From Bacteroidales bacterium (lineage in GTDB: Bacteria > Bacteroidota > Bacteroidia > Bacteroidales > VadinHA17), in NCBI GenBank assembly GCA_031285575.1, contig JAITVX010000089.1, positions 1-8,909 on the forward strand: 8,909 nt of DNA. Reading direction: 5' to 3'. The notes beneath the pieces were generated by a model, which made no database searches, was not told the origin of the DNA, and was given only the letters and a program-made list of their open reading frames with translations. The first letter of the stretch is position 1. The number at the start of each line of letters is the position of its first letter. Shown here in pieces: positions 1 to 6,379 of the stretch. A program made the translations under genes and the position numbers.

Positions 1-680
1 ACACCGATTCTCTTGGGGCAGACGACGACGTGAAGCGGTTCCGCAACATAATAAAAAGAGAGCTTGCGCTGCAGTCGCCTGCCGACTCGATACTTTTCCG
101 CGACATGCTTTTTTCGGGCAGGGCAATGGGAGGCACCGACAGACTTGGCAGTGCGCTTTCTGCCAATACCGGCAATGTGGTAATAATAGCGTCGGAGTAT
201 GCGCCGGTTATAAGCGAAACCATTGTGAACATTCACGGGCTGTCGAAGCGGTTTGACATAAAGCTGTTCGGATATCCGCTGCTCCGCGAACTTGAGAACC
301 TCGAGCCGCGATATTTTTTTGACCTGGACATGCTGCTCTATTCAACCTTCTGGATCGATTATGCCAAGCCAAACGTAAAACAGTTTAACGCCGATTACCG
401 GACAACATTCTTTACACAGCCGTCGGAAATCAGCTTTGCATGGCAGGGCTACGACATTGCATATTATTTTATCAGCGGCCTGGCGCTTCACGGCAATGAT
501 TTCCTGAAATATCCCTCTGTCCACAGACCCGAACTGCTTCATACCGACTTCATGTTTGTACGTAAAAACAATACTGACGGTTTTGAGAACCATAAACTTT
601 TCCCAATCCGCCACACAAAAGACTTCAATATTGTTTTGGAAGATGATTTAATACATAAAAATTCAGTGAAAGCGGAATAA
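1..680 (+). CDS. Periplasmic-binding-protein (type 1 fold) family protein, C-terminal part; cut by the left edge
   Basis: The reading frame is open to base 1 (first whole codon at base 3), so the gene begins outside the window; the GTG at 30 is an internal codon, not a start. About 225 residues are visible. The segment NVVIIASEYAPVISETI followed by an alternating strand/helix pattern (FDIKLFGYP, then YFFDLDMLLYSTFWIDY) and the aromatic stretch FAWQGYDIAYYFISGL resemble the second lobe of the type 1 periplasmic binding fold (branched-chain amino-acid receptor-like). In Bacteroidales such domains are commonly found in secreted proteins annotated as LysM-containing or as amino-acid ABC substrate-binding proteins. 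The N-terminal part that would show a signal peptide and LysM repeats is missing, so ligand and cell-wall binding cannot be judged. The stop lies 26 bases before the preferred start of the sigma factor gene, with no terminator between, so read-through is possible. The fold assignment is by pattern recognition and moderately secure. Confidence 0.72.
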   Translation, partial: TDSLGADDDVKRFRNIIKRELALQSPADSILFRDMLFSGRAMGGTDRLGSALSANTGNVVIIASEYAPVISETIVNIHGLSKRFDIKLFGYPLLRELENLEPRYFFDLDMLLYSTFWIDYAKPNVKQFNADYRTTFFTQPSEISFAWQGYDIAYYFISGLALHGNDFLKYPSVHRPELLHTDFMFVRKNNTDGFENHKLFPIRHTKDFNIVLEDDLIHKNSVKAE

Positions 681-706
681 AAACATATTTGCCATTGTCT
701 AATTCA

Positions 707-1258
707 ATGATTAACGAGGCATATACAGAATCGACTGACGAAACGCTTGTCAAGGCTTCGCTGAAAGGAGACCGAAAAGCGTTTGAAGCAATTGTGAGTC
801 GGCACAGAAAGATGGTTGCACGCACCGTAAAGGGCATGCTTGGCGATTCGGCATTCGCCGAAGACATCGGACAGGATGTTTTTATTAAACTGTACGGTTC
901 GTTATCAGATTTCAGAGGCGATGCAAAACTGTCAACATACATACAGAAAATTGCAGTTAACATGACGCTGAATGAACTGAAAAGGAGAAAAAGATTTACT
1001 TATAAAACGGAGAGTGAACTGCATGAATATGACATTGCAGGAGATGATGCAGAAAGCAGATACGATGCAAAGGCAACAGTTGACAGGGTGCTAAAAATGC
1101 TTGAACCAAAATTCAGAACAGTTGTTGTTATGAGAATGCTTCAGGGATATTCTGTAAAAGAAACCGCCGCAATTCTTGAATTGCCGGCGGGAACAGTTCT
1201 TTCACGACTGTCGAGAGCGCAGGAACAGCTTAGAAAATATCTGAAAAATAACGAGTAA
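707..1258 (+). CDS. RNA polymerase sigma factor, sigma-70 family, ECF-like
   Basis: Directs RNA polymerase to a specific promoter set. With the start used here the protein is 183 residues, normal for an ECF sigma factor. Region 2 spans roughly residues 15-90 (FEAIVSRHRKMVARTV, then AEDIGQDVFIKLY and the -10 recognition stretch FRGDAKLSTYIQKIAVN followed by a basic LNELKRRKR). A short acidic linker leads to region 4 near residues 130-180, with the helix-turn-helix SVKETAAILELPAGTVLSRL. An in-frame TTG at 689 would add six residues, but ATG at 707 is preferred: it directly precedes the conserved acidic N-terminus and TTG starts are rare. The next gene starts one base after this stop, and a third follows one base after that, so the three are almost certainly co-transcribed and translationally coupled. 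Sigma factor followed by a membrane protein suggests envelope-signal control. Which promoters it reads cannot be told from sequence. Confidence 0.92.
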   Translation: MINEAYTESTDETLVKASLKGDRKAFEAIVSRHRKMVARTVKGMLGDSAFAEDIGQDVFIKLYGSLSDFRGDAKLSTYIQKIAVNMTLNELKRRKRFTYKTESELHEYDIAGDDAESRYDAKATVDRVLKMLEPKFRTVVVMRMLQGYSVKETAAILELPAGTVLSRLSRAQEQLRKYLKNNE

Positions 1259-1259
1259 T

Positions 1260-1604
1260 ATGAACAATGTAAAACTAAAAAACCTTATTGTCAATTCTCT
1301 TGGGAAAGATAACGACGATGGTAAAATAACCTCGGAATTATTGGCAGAGATTGATTACGACTTTGATAAAGGTTTTGAAGAAAATGTTCTTGCAAAGATA
1401 TTTAACACAGGCAAAGTTATCAGGTATGAGTTTGACAGGCGGTTGAAGTTTGCCTTCAGAAGCGTGTCGATTGCCACAGCCGCAGCGGTAATTTTACTTA
1501 TGATATCTATCTTTTTGCAGGAAGGCAACCTGTCGATAGACTCCCTGCTTGGAGTTGGCGACGGTTACAGTGAAAGTATGGTGAGTTTATTAACAGGAGA
1601 TTGA
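1260..1604 (+). CDS. Small single-pass membrane protein, putative anti-sigma factor by position
   Basis: 114 residues, not recognised as any named family. What is visible: a hydrophilic N-terminal part of about 65 residues containing an acidic stretch (IDYDFDKGFEENVLAKIF), one clear transmembrane helix at about residues 69-87 (SVSIATAAAVILLMISIFL) preceded by basic residues (DRRLKFAFR), and a short 27-residue tail. The positive-inside rule puts the N-terminal part in the cytoplasm and the tail in the periplasm, which is the topology of a membrane anti-sigma factor. No HxxxCxxC zinc-binding motif is present (there is no cysteine at all), so it is not a ZAS-type anti-sigma factor. It starts one base after the sigma stop and ends one base before the CpxP-like gene. 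An anti-sigma role is inference from position and topology only. Confidence 0.8.
   Translation: MNNVKLKNLIVNSLGKDNDDGKITSELLAEIDYDFDKGFEENVLAKIFNTGKVIRYEFDRRLKFAFRSVSIATAAAVILLMISIFLQEGNLSIDSLLGVGDGYSESMVSLLTGD
1595..1600 (+). promoter_or_regulatory. Strong Shine-Dalgarno sequence for the CpxP-like gene
   Basis: AGGAGA lies five bases upstream of the ATG at 1606, inside the last codons of the preceding gene. It stands out because most starts in this window lack such a match, as is usual in Bacteroidota. It supports the 1606 start and suggests independent ribosome loading as well as coupling to the upstream gene. Confidence 0.6.
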
Positions 1605-1605
1605 G

Positions 1606-2025
1606 ATGAAGACCAAACCTATAATTCTGGCATTGCTAACACTTATAGCAGGCTTTTTTCTGGGAATGCTGACTTCGGCTGAACTGCGAAGCCAGCGGTT
1701 GAAACCGGTGAGAGTATTTTCCTCTGAAGAAAAGTTCAGGGAAGGCATGTACAGCGCAATACAGCCAACAGAAAACCAAAAAGTAAAAATTGATAAAATA
1801 CTCGACAAATATTCAAAACTTAACAGCGAAGCCGGTGCATCTTTCCGGAAAGAATTTGAAGAGAGAATGGCCCTGTTCAGAAATGAACTTGACGCCAATA
1901 TTACACACGAGCAGAGAATACGCCTGAAGGAACTTGACGAGCGACGCAAGGAAATGGTAAGAGAGAGGAGGCATAAGCATCATAATAATCATTCCGACAG
2001 CCTTGACAGTAGCCGCCACGATTAA
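1606..2025 (+). CDS. Membrane-anchored periplasmic protein, CpxP/Spy/heavy-metal-sensor-like
   Basis: 139 residues. An N-terminal hydrophobic helix (about residues 5-23, PIILALLTLIAGFFLGML) has no convincing cleavage site and is probably a signal anchor; the rest would be periplasmic. Residues 40-122 are predominantly helical and charged, with two spaced segments resembling the repeated LTxxQ motif of the CpxP/Spy/ZraP group: PTENQKVKIDKIL near 54-66 and ITHEQRIRLKELDERR near 99-114. The C-terminus is rich in histidine and arginine (RRHKHHNNHSD, with another His near the end), which could bind metal. Known members of this group act as periplasmic chaperones or as accessory sensors of envelope or metal stress. 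Its place as third gene of a sigma-factor cluster fits a feedback or sensing role in that circuit. The family call rests on helical pattern and degenerate motifs; the role is inference. Confidence 0.72.
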   Translation: MKTKPIILALLTLIAGFFLGMLTSAELRSQRLKPVRVFSSEEKFREGMYSAIQPTENQKVKIDKILDKYSKLNSEAGASFRKEFEERMALFRNELDANITHEQRIRLKELDERRKEMVRERRHKHHNNHSDSLDSSRHD

Positions 2026-2029
2026 GCCA

Positions 2030-2056
2030 GGCAACAACATTTGTTGCCGGTATTTT
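2030..2056 (+). terminator. Intrinsic terminator after the sigma-factor cluster
   Basis: A perfect 8-bp inverted repeat, GGCAACAA and TTGTTGCC, is separated by a three-base loop (2030-2048). Two bases after it comes a T-rich run (TATTTTTAAT). It sits five bases after the CpxP-like stop and ends about 16 bases before recQ, as expected of a rho-independent terminator isolating the cluster. A protein-binding operator is the alternative, since the repeat is equally symmetrical as DNA. Confidence 0.7.
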
Positions 2057-2072
2057 TAATAAATCTGCTGGC

Positions 2073-3980
2073 ATGAATCTGGAAACTTGCAGGAAAATAT
2101 TAAGGGAAAAGTTGAAATTTACATCCTTCCGCCCGCTGCAGGAGGATATTATCCGGTCTGTAATATCCGGCAACGACACCCTTGCCCTTATGCCGACAGG
2201 TGGAGGTAAATCGCTGACTTTTCAGGTTCCTGCACTGGCTCTTGAAGGTATCTGCCTTGTTATTACACCGCTTATAGCCCTTATGAAAGAGCAGGTGAGC
2301 CGGCTCAACGTCATGGAAATAAAAGCGGTTGCAATACACTCGGGCATGACCGCAGAAGAGATTGATATTGCACTTGAAAACAGTATTTACGGCAATGTTA
2401 AATTCCTGTATGTTTCGCCCGAAAGAATTTCGACAAAGCTGTTTCAGGCGAAAGCCACCAGATTCAATCTTTCACTTGTTGCCGTTGACGAAGCCCATTG
2501 TATTTCACAGTGGGGATATGATTTCAGGCCTTCGTATTTGAAAATTGCCCTTCTGCGCGATATTATTCCCGAAAATATTCCGTTTCTGGCTTTAACGGCA
2601 ACAGCTACTCCGGCCGTTGTTAAGGATATTATGACAAAGTTGCGTTTCAGAAAGCATAATATACTGAAAACAAGCTTTGCCCGGAAGAACATCACATACC
2701 TTGTACGCAAAGTGGAAGACAAGGGATCATACCTTATGAAAACGCTTGGGCGTACAAAGGGCAGCGGAATTATTTATGTACGCAGCAGGAAAAAATGCAG
2801 GGAGATAGCTGAATGGCTTTCTAATTGCGGAATTAGCGCCGATTATTACCATGCAGGGCTTCAGCATGAATTGCGTGATAAAAAACAGGAAGCATGGTCA
2901 TCGGGCAGAACAAGGGTTATTGTATCCACAAACGCATTTGGTATGGGAATCGACAAGGCCGATGTGCGGTTTGTAATTCACTGGGACACGCCCGACTCGA
3001 TAGAAAACTATTTTCAGGAAAGCGGCAGAGCAGGCCGCGACGGTAAACCCGCCTTTGCCGTAATGCTATATATGCCTGCGGATAAAAAACGGCTGCTGGA
3101 TTCATTGAAAAAACGGTTTCCTCCTGTTGAAAAAATAAAAGATATTTACGAAGCCGTGTGCAGCTATCTTAATGTTCCTGAAGGAGCAGGAAAAAACAGC
3201 GTATTTGATTTTAATCTGTTCGATTTTCTGGCAAAATACAGATTGCCGGCAACAGAAACATATAACAGCCTGATGTTTCTGCAACGCGAAGGATACCTTG
3301 AGTTTACAGAAGAAATAAATAACCCTTCAAGGATTCATTTTATTGTTGGCCGCGACGATCTTTACAGGTTTCAGGTTGCAAACGAATCGTTCGACGCCTT
3401 CATTAAGTTGTTGCTGAGGTCATACACCGGGCTGTTTACAGAATTTACACCTGTAAATGAAGAGGAGTTAAGCCGCAGGTCGGGAGCTTCACGCAATACG
3501 GTTTACCAGTATCTTGTTAAACTTGCGTCCTTTAATATTATCAGGTATATTCCGGGTAAAAAGTGTGCACTTGTCATTTTCACCGAAGAACGGCTTGTAC
3601 GCAAAGCACTGTATATATCGCCCGACAACTATCTGCTTGTAAAGGAAAGATATGAAGAACGGCTGAAAAACATGATAGAATACATTGAATCAGAAAACAG
3701 GTGCAGACAGATGATGTTGTTGGATTATTTTGGCGAAGAGTCTGATAATTGCGGAATATGCGATGTTTGCAGGAAACGAATCGGAGAGCAACAGAATGTT
3801 TCCATAGATACTGTGACTGAAAAAATCAGAGAGATATTATCGGAGAGAAGCGTTGACGCTGCGGAACTCGTACGGTTAAGCAGCTTGCCTGAAGAAGTCG
3901 CCATAAACACCATCAGGCAACTGCTTGACAGCAATATTATTATTAAAGATAACGAAATGAAACTTTCGTGGAAAGGCTGA
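2073..3980 (+). CDS. recQ: RecQ-family ATP-dependent DNA helicase
   Basis: Unwinds DNA 3' to 5' in recombination and fork repair. 635 residues. The superfamily 2 helicase core occupies about residues 1-340: motif 0 (FRPLQEDII, 19-27), Walker A PTGGGKS (41-47), DEAH box (139-142) followed by the RecQ-specific aromatic loop HCISQWGYDFRPSY, motif III LTATAT (174-179), motif V with STNAFGMGIDKADVR, and motif VI QESGRAGRDG (315-324). The C-terminal half is unusual. The four-cysteine zinc site (C544, C560, C563, C566, in the typical LLDYFGE context) lies some 200 residues after the core, whereas in E. coli RecQ it follows the core directly (C380-C403). In between is a winged-helix-like stretch (NEEELSRRSGASRNTVYQYLVKL at 463-484 is the likely helix-turn-helix). 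No HRDC domain is recognisable; the last 60 residues look like another small helical/winged domain. No promoter was identified upstream. Helicase identity is secure; the gene symbol is a family name and the genome may hold another RecQ paralogue. Confidence 0.95.
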   Translation: MNLETCRKILREKLKFTSFRPLQEDIIRSVISGNDTLALMPTGGGKSLTFQVPALALEGICLVITPLIALMKEQVSRLNVMEIKAVAIHSGMTAEEIDIALENSIYGNVKFLYVSPERISTKLFQAKATRFNLSLVAVDEAHCISQWGYDFRPSYLKIALLRDIIPENIPFLALTATATPAVVKDIMTKLRFRKHNILKTSFARKNITYLVRKVEDKGSYLMKTLGRTKGSGIIYVRSRKKCREIAEWLSNCGISADYYHAGLQHELRDKKQEAWSSGRTRVIVSTNAFGMGIDKADVRFVIHWDTPDSIENYFQESGRAGRDGKPAFAVMLYMPADKKRLLDSLKKRFPPVEKIKDIYEAVCSYLNVPEGAGKNSVFDFNLFDFLAKYRLPATETYNSLMFLQREGYLEFTEEINNPSRIHFIVGRDDLYRFQVANESFDAFIKLLLRSYTGLFTEFTPVNEEELSRRSGASRNTVYQYLVKLASFNIIRYIPGKKCALVIFTEERLVRKALYISPDNYLLVKERYEERLKNMIEYIESENRCRQMMLLDYFGEESDNCGICDVCRKRIGEQQNVSIDTVTEKIREILSERSVDAAELVRLSSLPEEVAINTIRQLLDSNIIIKDNEMKLSWKG

Positions 3981-4081
3981 TTACACACACAGATTTTTTT
4001 GTAATACGGTTTTAATTAAAAGTGGGCTGCCTAAAAGTTAAGGACGGTACATATTTCAATTTATATTTCTGACAAAAAGTA

Positions 4082-4112
4082 TTCACGCTTTACATGTAAA
4101 ATAGTACTTTTG
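4082..4112 (+). promoter_or_regulatory. Bacteroidota-type promoter for rarA-kdsA
   Basis: TACTTTTG at 4105-4112 matches the Bacteroidota -7 consensus TAnnTTTG exactly. Twenty bases upstream is TTC (4082-4084), one mismatch from the -33 TTG, with spacing inside the usual range. Transcription would start near 4117-4120, giving a leader of about 35 bases to the ATG at 4154. A perfect 12-bp palindrome fills part of the spacer (listed separately). Confidence 0.65.
4089..4100. promoter_or_regulatory. Perfect 12-bp palindrome in the promoter spacer; candidate operator
   Basis: TTTACATGTAAA is its own reverse complement and lies between the -33-like and -7 elements of the rarA promoter, where a bound dimeric repressor would block polymerase. 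There is no direct evidence that a protein binds it. AT-rich palindromes of this length occur by chance occasionally, but the placement is suggestive. Confidence 0.35.
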
Positions 4113-4153
4113 CATCAACAAAAACATGGTATTTCAATTTTAGAATATATCAG

Positions 4154-5446
4154 ATGCTTGCCAACCAGCCCCTTGCCGAAAGATTAAGACCGAAAGAACT
4201 TGACGGGTTCTGCGGACAGGAGCATATTGTGGGTAAAAATGCAGTTTTGCGCAGGCTTATAGAGGCCGGCAACGTGCCTTCGTTTATTCTGTGGGGCCCG
4301 CCGGGTGTGGGCAAAACAACGCTTGCCGGAATTATTGCCAATACGCTGAAAAGACCCTTTTTTCAGCTCAGCGCTGTTCATTCGGGCGTGAAGGATGTCA
4401 GGGAAACTATTGAAAAGGCAAAGAAACAGCAGTTTTTCAATCATCCCAACCCGATTCTTTTTATCGATGAGATACACAGATTCAACAAGTCGCAGCAAGA
4501 TTCGCTGCTCAGCGCCGTTGAGCAGGGAGTAATAACGCTTATAGGAGCCACTACCGAAAACCCTTCGTTTGAGGTAATATCGCCGCTGCTGTCGCGATGC
4601 CAGGTTTATGTTATGCATCCGTTACAGGAAACAGACCTTGGCATATTAATCGACAGGGCGTTGAAGGCAGATTCGTATCTCTCGTCATTAAAGATAACGG
4701 TGGAGGAGTATGAGGCCTTGTACAGGGTTTCGGGCGGTGACGCCAGAAAACTCCTCAATGCACTCGAACTCGTTGTTGCTGCCGAAATAAATGAATCGGG
4801 AGCAGAAACAATTGTTATAAACAATGCAAAAACGCTTAGCCATATTCAAAAGAACCTGTCGATTTATGATAAAAACGGCGAGCAGCATTACGATATAATA
4901 TCGGCATTCATAAAGTCGATGAGGGGCAGCGACCCGAACGCCGCCGTTTACTGGCTGGCAAGAATGTTTGAAGGCGGCGAAGACCCGAAATTCATTGCAC
5001 GTAGAATGGTAATCCTGGCCGCCGAAGACATCGGTATTGCAAACCCCAACGCACTGCTGCTGGCACAGGCATGTTTTGAGGCCATAAATGTAATTGGCTG
5101 GCCCGAGTCGAGAATAATTCTGTCGGAAACGGCTATTTACCTGGCAACTTCGCCCAAAAGTTCATCGGCATACAGGGCTATCGACAGCGCCATTGCAAAG
5201 GTAAAAAACGAAGGAGCGTATCCCGTACCGCTTCATTTGATGAATGCACCGACAAAGCTTATGAAAGACCTAAACTATGGCGCCGACTATAAATATGCTC
5301 ACAACTATGCCGGAAACTTTGTGAAAGACAATTTTCTTCCTGAAGAAATAAAAGGCTGCATATTCTATGAGCCCGGCGAAAACGCCAGGGAGCAGGATAT
5401 AAAAAAAAGAATGGCTGCCATGTGGAATGATATTTATAAATATTAA
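4154..5446 (+). CDS. rarA: Replication-associated recombination protein A (RarA/MgsA), AAA+ ATPase
   Basis: Homologue of the bacterial RarA/MgsA and eukaryotic Mgs1/WRNIP1 ATPases, clamp-loader relatives that act in the cytoplasm at stalled replication forks. 430 residues, close to the family's usual length (E. coli RarA 447). The N-terminus PLAERLRPKELDGFCGQEHI is diagnostic. Walker A is GPPGVGKT (48-55), Walker B ILFIDEIHRF (101-110) followed by NKSQQDSLLSAVEQG, sensor 1 GATTENPSF (131-139), arginine finger R148 in LLSRC, and sensor 2 GGDARK (194-199). The C-terminal tetramerisation domain is intact, with the conserved SMRGSDPNAAVYWLARM, RRMVILAAEDIG, SSSAYRAID and YKYAHNY. The start at 4154 agrees with the family N-terminus; there is no clear Shine-Dalgarno. 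kdsA follows after nine bases, so the two are probably one transcript driven by the promoter at 4082-4112. Confidence 0.96.
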   Translation: MLANQPLAERLRPKELDGFCGQEHIVGKNAVLRRLIEAGNVPSFILWGPPGVGKTTLAGIIANTLKRPFFQLSAVHSGVKDVRETIEKAKKQQFFNHPNPILFIDEIHRFNKSQQDSLLSAVEQGVITLIGATTENPSFEVISPLLSRCQVYVMHPLQETDLGILIDRALKADSYLSSLKITVEEYEALYRVSGGDARKLLNALELVVAAEINESGAETIVINNAKTLSHIQKNLSIYDKNGEQHYDIISAFIKSMRGSDPNAAVYWLARMFEGGEDPKFIARRMVILAAEDIGIANPNALLLAQACFEAINVIGWPESRIILSETAIYLATSPKSSSAYRAIDSAIAKVKNEGAYPVPLHLMNAPTKLMKDLNYGADYKYAHNYAGNFVKDNFLPEEIKGCIFYEPGENAREQDIKKRMAAMWNDIYKY

Positions 5447-5455
5447 TACGAAGAT

Positions 5456-6283
5456 ATGCTGTTAACATCTCCAGATATTGAAGGACTGGCTTACAGGGAA
5501 ACAGGGAATTTCCTTCTGATTGCCGGCCCGTGCGTGGTTGAAAATGAAGAAACAGTGTTAGAAACAGCCGCGAAAATAAAAGAACTGTCGGATAAATACC
5601 GGATACCGTTTGTGTTCAAATCGTCGTACCGCAAGGCCAACAGGTCGAAGGGCGGTTCGTTTACCGGGATAGGCGACATGAAGGCGCTGGAGATGCTTGC
5701 CAGGGTAAGAAACGATTTTTCCGTTCCGGTTGTTACCGACATACACAACCCCGGCGAAGCTTCGATGGCCGCCACATACGTGGATGTGATACAGATACCG
5801 GCCTTTCTGTGCCGTCAGACCGACCTTCTCGAAGCAGCCGCAAAAACAGGCAAGTGGGTTAACATCAAAAAGGGACAGTTTCTGTCGGGAGCATCGATGA
5901 AGTTTGCCGTTGAAAAAGTAAGAGAAGCCGGCAACGCAAAGATAATGCTTACCGACCGCGGCAACATGTTTGGATATCACGACATGGTTGTTGATATCAG
6001 AAACATCCCCATAATGCAGGCAAACGAAGTACCCGTAATAATGGACATCACCCATTCGCTTCAGCAGCCTAACCAGGACAGCGGCGTGTCGGGCGGTTTG
6101 CCGGGGATGATTGAAATAACCGGCCGTGCAGCCATAAGCGCCGGAGCCGACGGCATTTTCATTGAAACACATCCCGACCCCTCGAAAGCAAAATCGGACG
6201 GAGCCAACATGCTCAAACTGTCTGCACTCGAAAACCTGCTGCATAAACTGTGCGCCATACGCAAAACCATAAACTCGTTTTAA
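5456..6283 (+). CDS. kdsA: 3-deoxy-8-phosphooctulonate (KDO-8-phosphate) synthase
   Basis: Condenses phosphoenolpyruvate with D-arabinose 5-phosphate to KDO-8-phosphate, the committed step to the KDO sugar that joins lipid A to the LPS core; cytoplasmic. 275 residues (E. coli 284). Conserved segments along the TIM barrel: AGPCVVEN (23-30), FKSSYRKANRS (54-64), TDIHNPGEA (94-102), QIPAFLCRQTDLL (113-125), NIKKGQF (136-142), TDRGNMFGYHDMVVD (166-180), DITHSLQ (197-203) and IFIETHPDP (234-242). A cysteine at position 26 in AGPC, together with H200, E237 and D248, corresponds to the metal ligands of the Aquifex enzyme (Cys11, His185, Glu222, Asp233), so this should be a class II, metal-dependent enzyme, unlike E. 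coli KdsA, which has Asn there. The ATG at 5456 is nine bases after rarA, with a GAAG-like weak Shine-Dalgarno. The assignment to KdsA is firm. Confidence 0.96.
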   Translation: MLLTSPDIEGLAYRETGNFLLIAGPCVVENEETVLETAAKIKELSDKYRIPFVFKSSYRKANRSKGGSFTGIGDMKALEMLARVRNDFSVPVVTDIHNPGEASMAATYVDVIQIPAFLCRQTDLLEAAAKTGKWVNIKKGQFLSGASMKFAVEKVREAGNAKIMLTDRGNMFGYHDMVVDIRNIPIMQANEVPVIMDITHSLQQPNQDSGVSGGLPGMIEITGRAAISAGADGIFIETHPDPSKAKSDGANMLKLSALENLLHKLCAIRKTINSF

Positions 6284-6321
6284 CAGATTATACCTTCACT
6301 GCAATGACGGTGCAACACTTT

Positions 6322-6352
6322 TTGTACGTTTACCATGAAAATACTATTTTTA
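6322..6352 (+). promoter_or_regulatory. Candidate promoter for the thioredoxin-like gene
   Basis: TTG (6322-6324), a 20-base spacer, then TATTTTTA (6345-6352), which differs from the Bacteroidota -7 consensus TAnnTTTG only in the last base. Transcription would begin near 6357-6360, about 20 bases before the ATG at 6380. An upstream in-frame ATG at 6335 lies inside this element, which argues against its use as a start. Confidence 0.45.
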
Positions 6353-6379
6353 CGGGCATGTGTTCATATCCATTATAGA

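Larger units (their letters stand above)
3981..4153. other. Intergenic region between recQ and rarA
   Basis: 173 AT-rich bases with no credible small gene on either strand. It contains the promoter and palindrome listed separately, an AT-only palindrome TTTTAATTAAAA (4010-4021), and an 11-base direct repeat TATTTCAATTT (4052-4062 and 4130-4140) that brackets the promoter. The stretch GGGCTGCCTAAAAGTT (4024-4039) is reminiscent of the ends of some Bacteroidota insertion sequences. No strong terminator for recQ was seen; only a weak TTACA/TGTAA pairing around a T-run (3981-4004). Confidence 0.5.

Noticed and set aside
684..691. CATATTTG as a -7 promoter element for the sigma cluster
   Set aside because: One mismatch to TAnnTTTG, and no TTG is found 19-21 bases upstream; too weak to list as a promoter.
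689..706. TTG start giving six more residues on the sigma factor
   Set aside because: TTG starts are rare and the ATG at 707 fits the family N-terminus better.
4184..4618. 144-residue open frame on the minus strand opposite rarA
   Set aside because: Covers the Walker A and B coding segments of rarA in antisense; no independent evidence.
5558..6244. 228-residue open frame on the minus strand opposite kdsA
   Set aside because: Fully antisense to a well-conserved kdsA, with cysteine/histidine-rich low-complexity-looking translation and no recognisable motif; a shadow of codon bias.
6297..6323. Small hairpin CACTG/CGGTG followed by a T run after kdsA as a terminator
   Set aside because: Only a 5-bp stem with a G-T wobble and six bases between stem and T run; not convincing.
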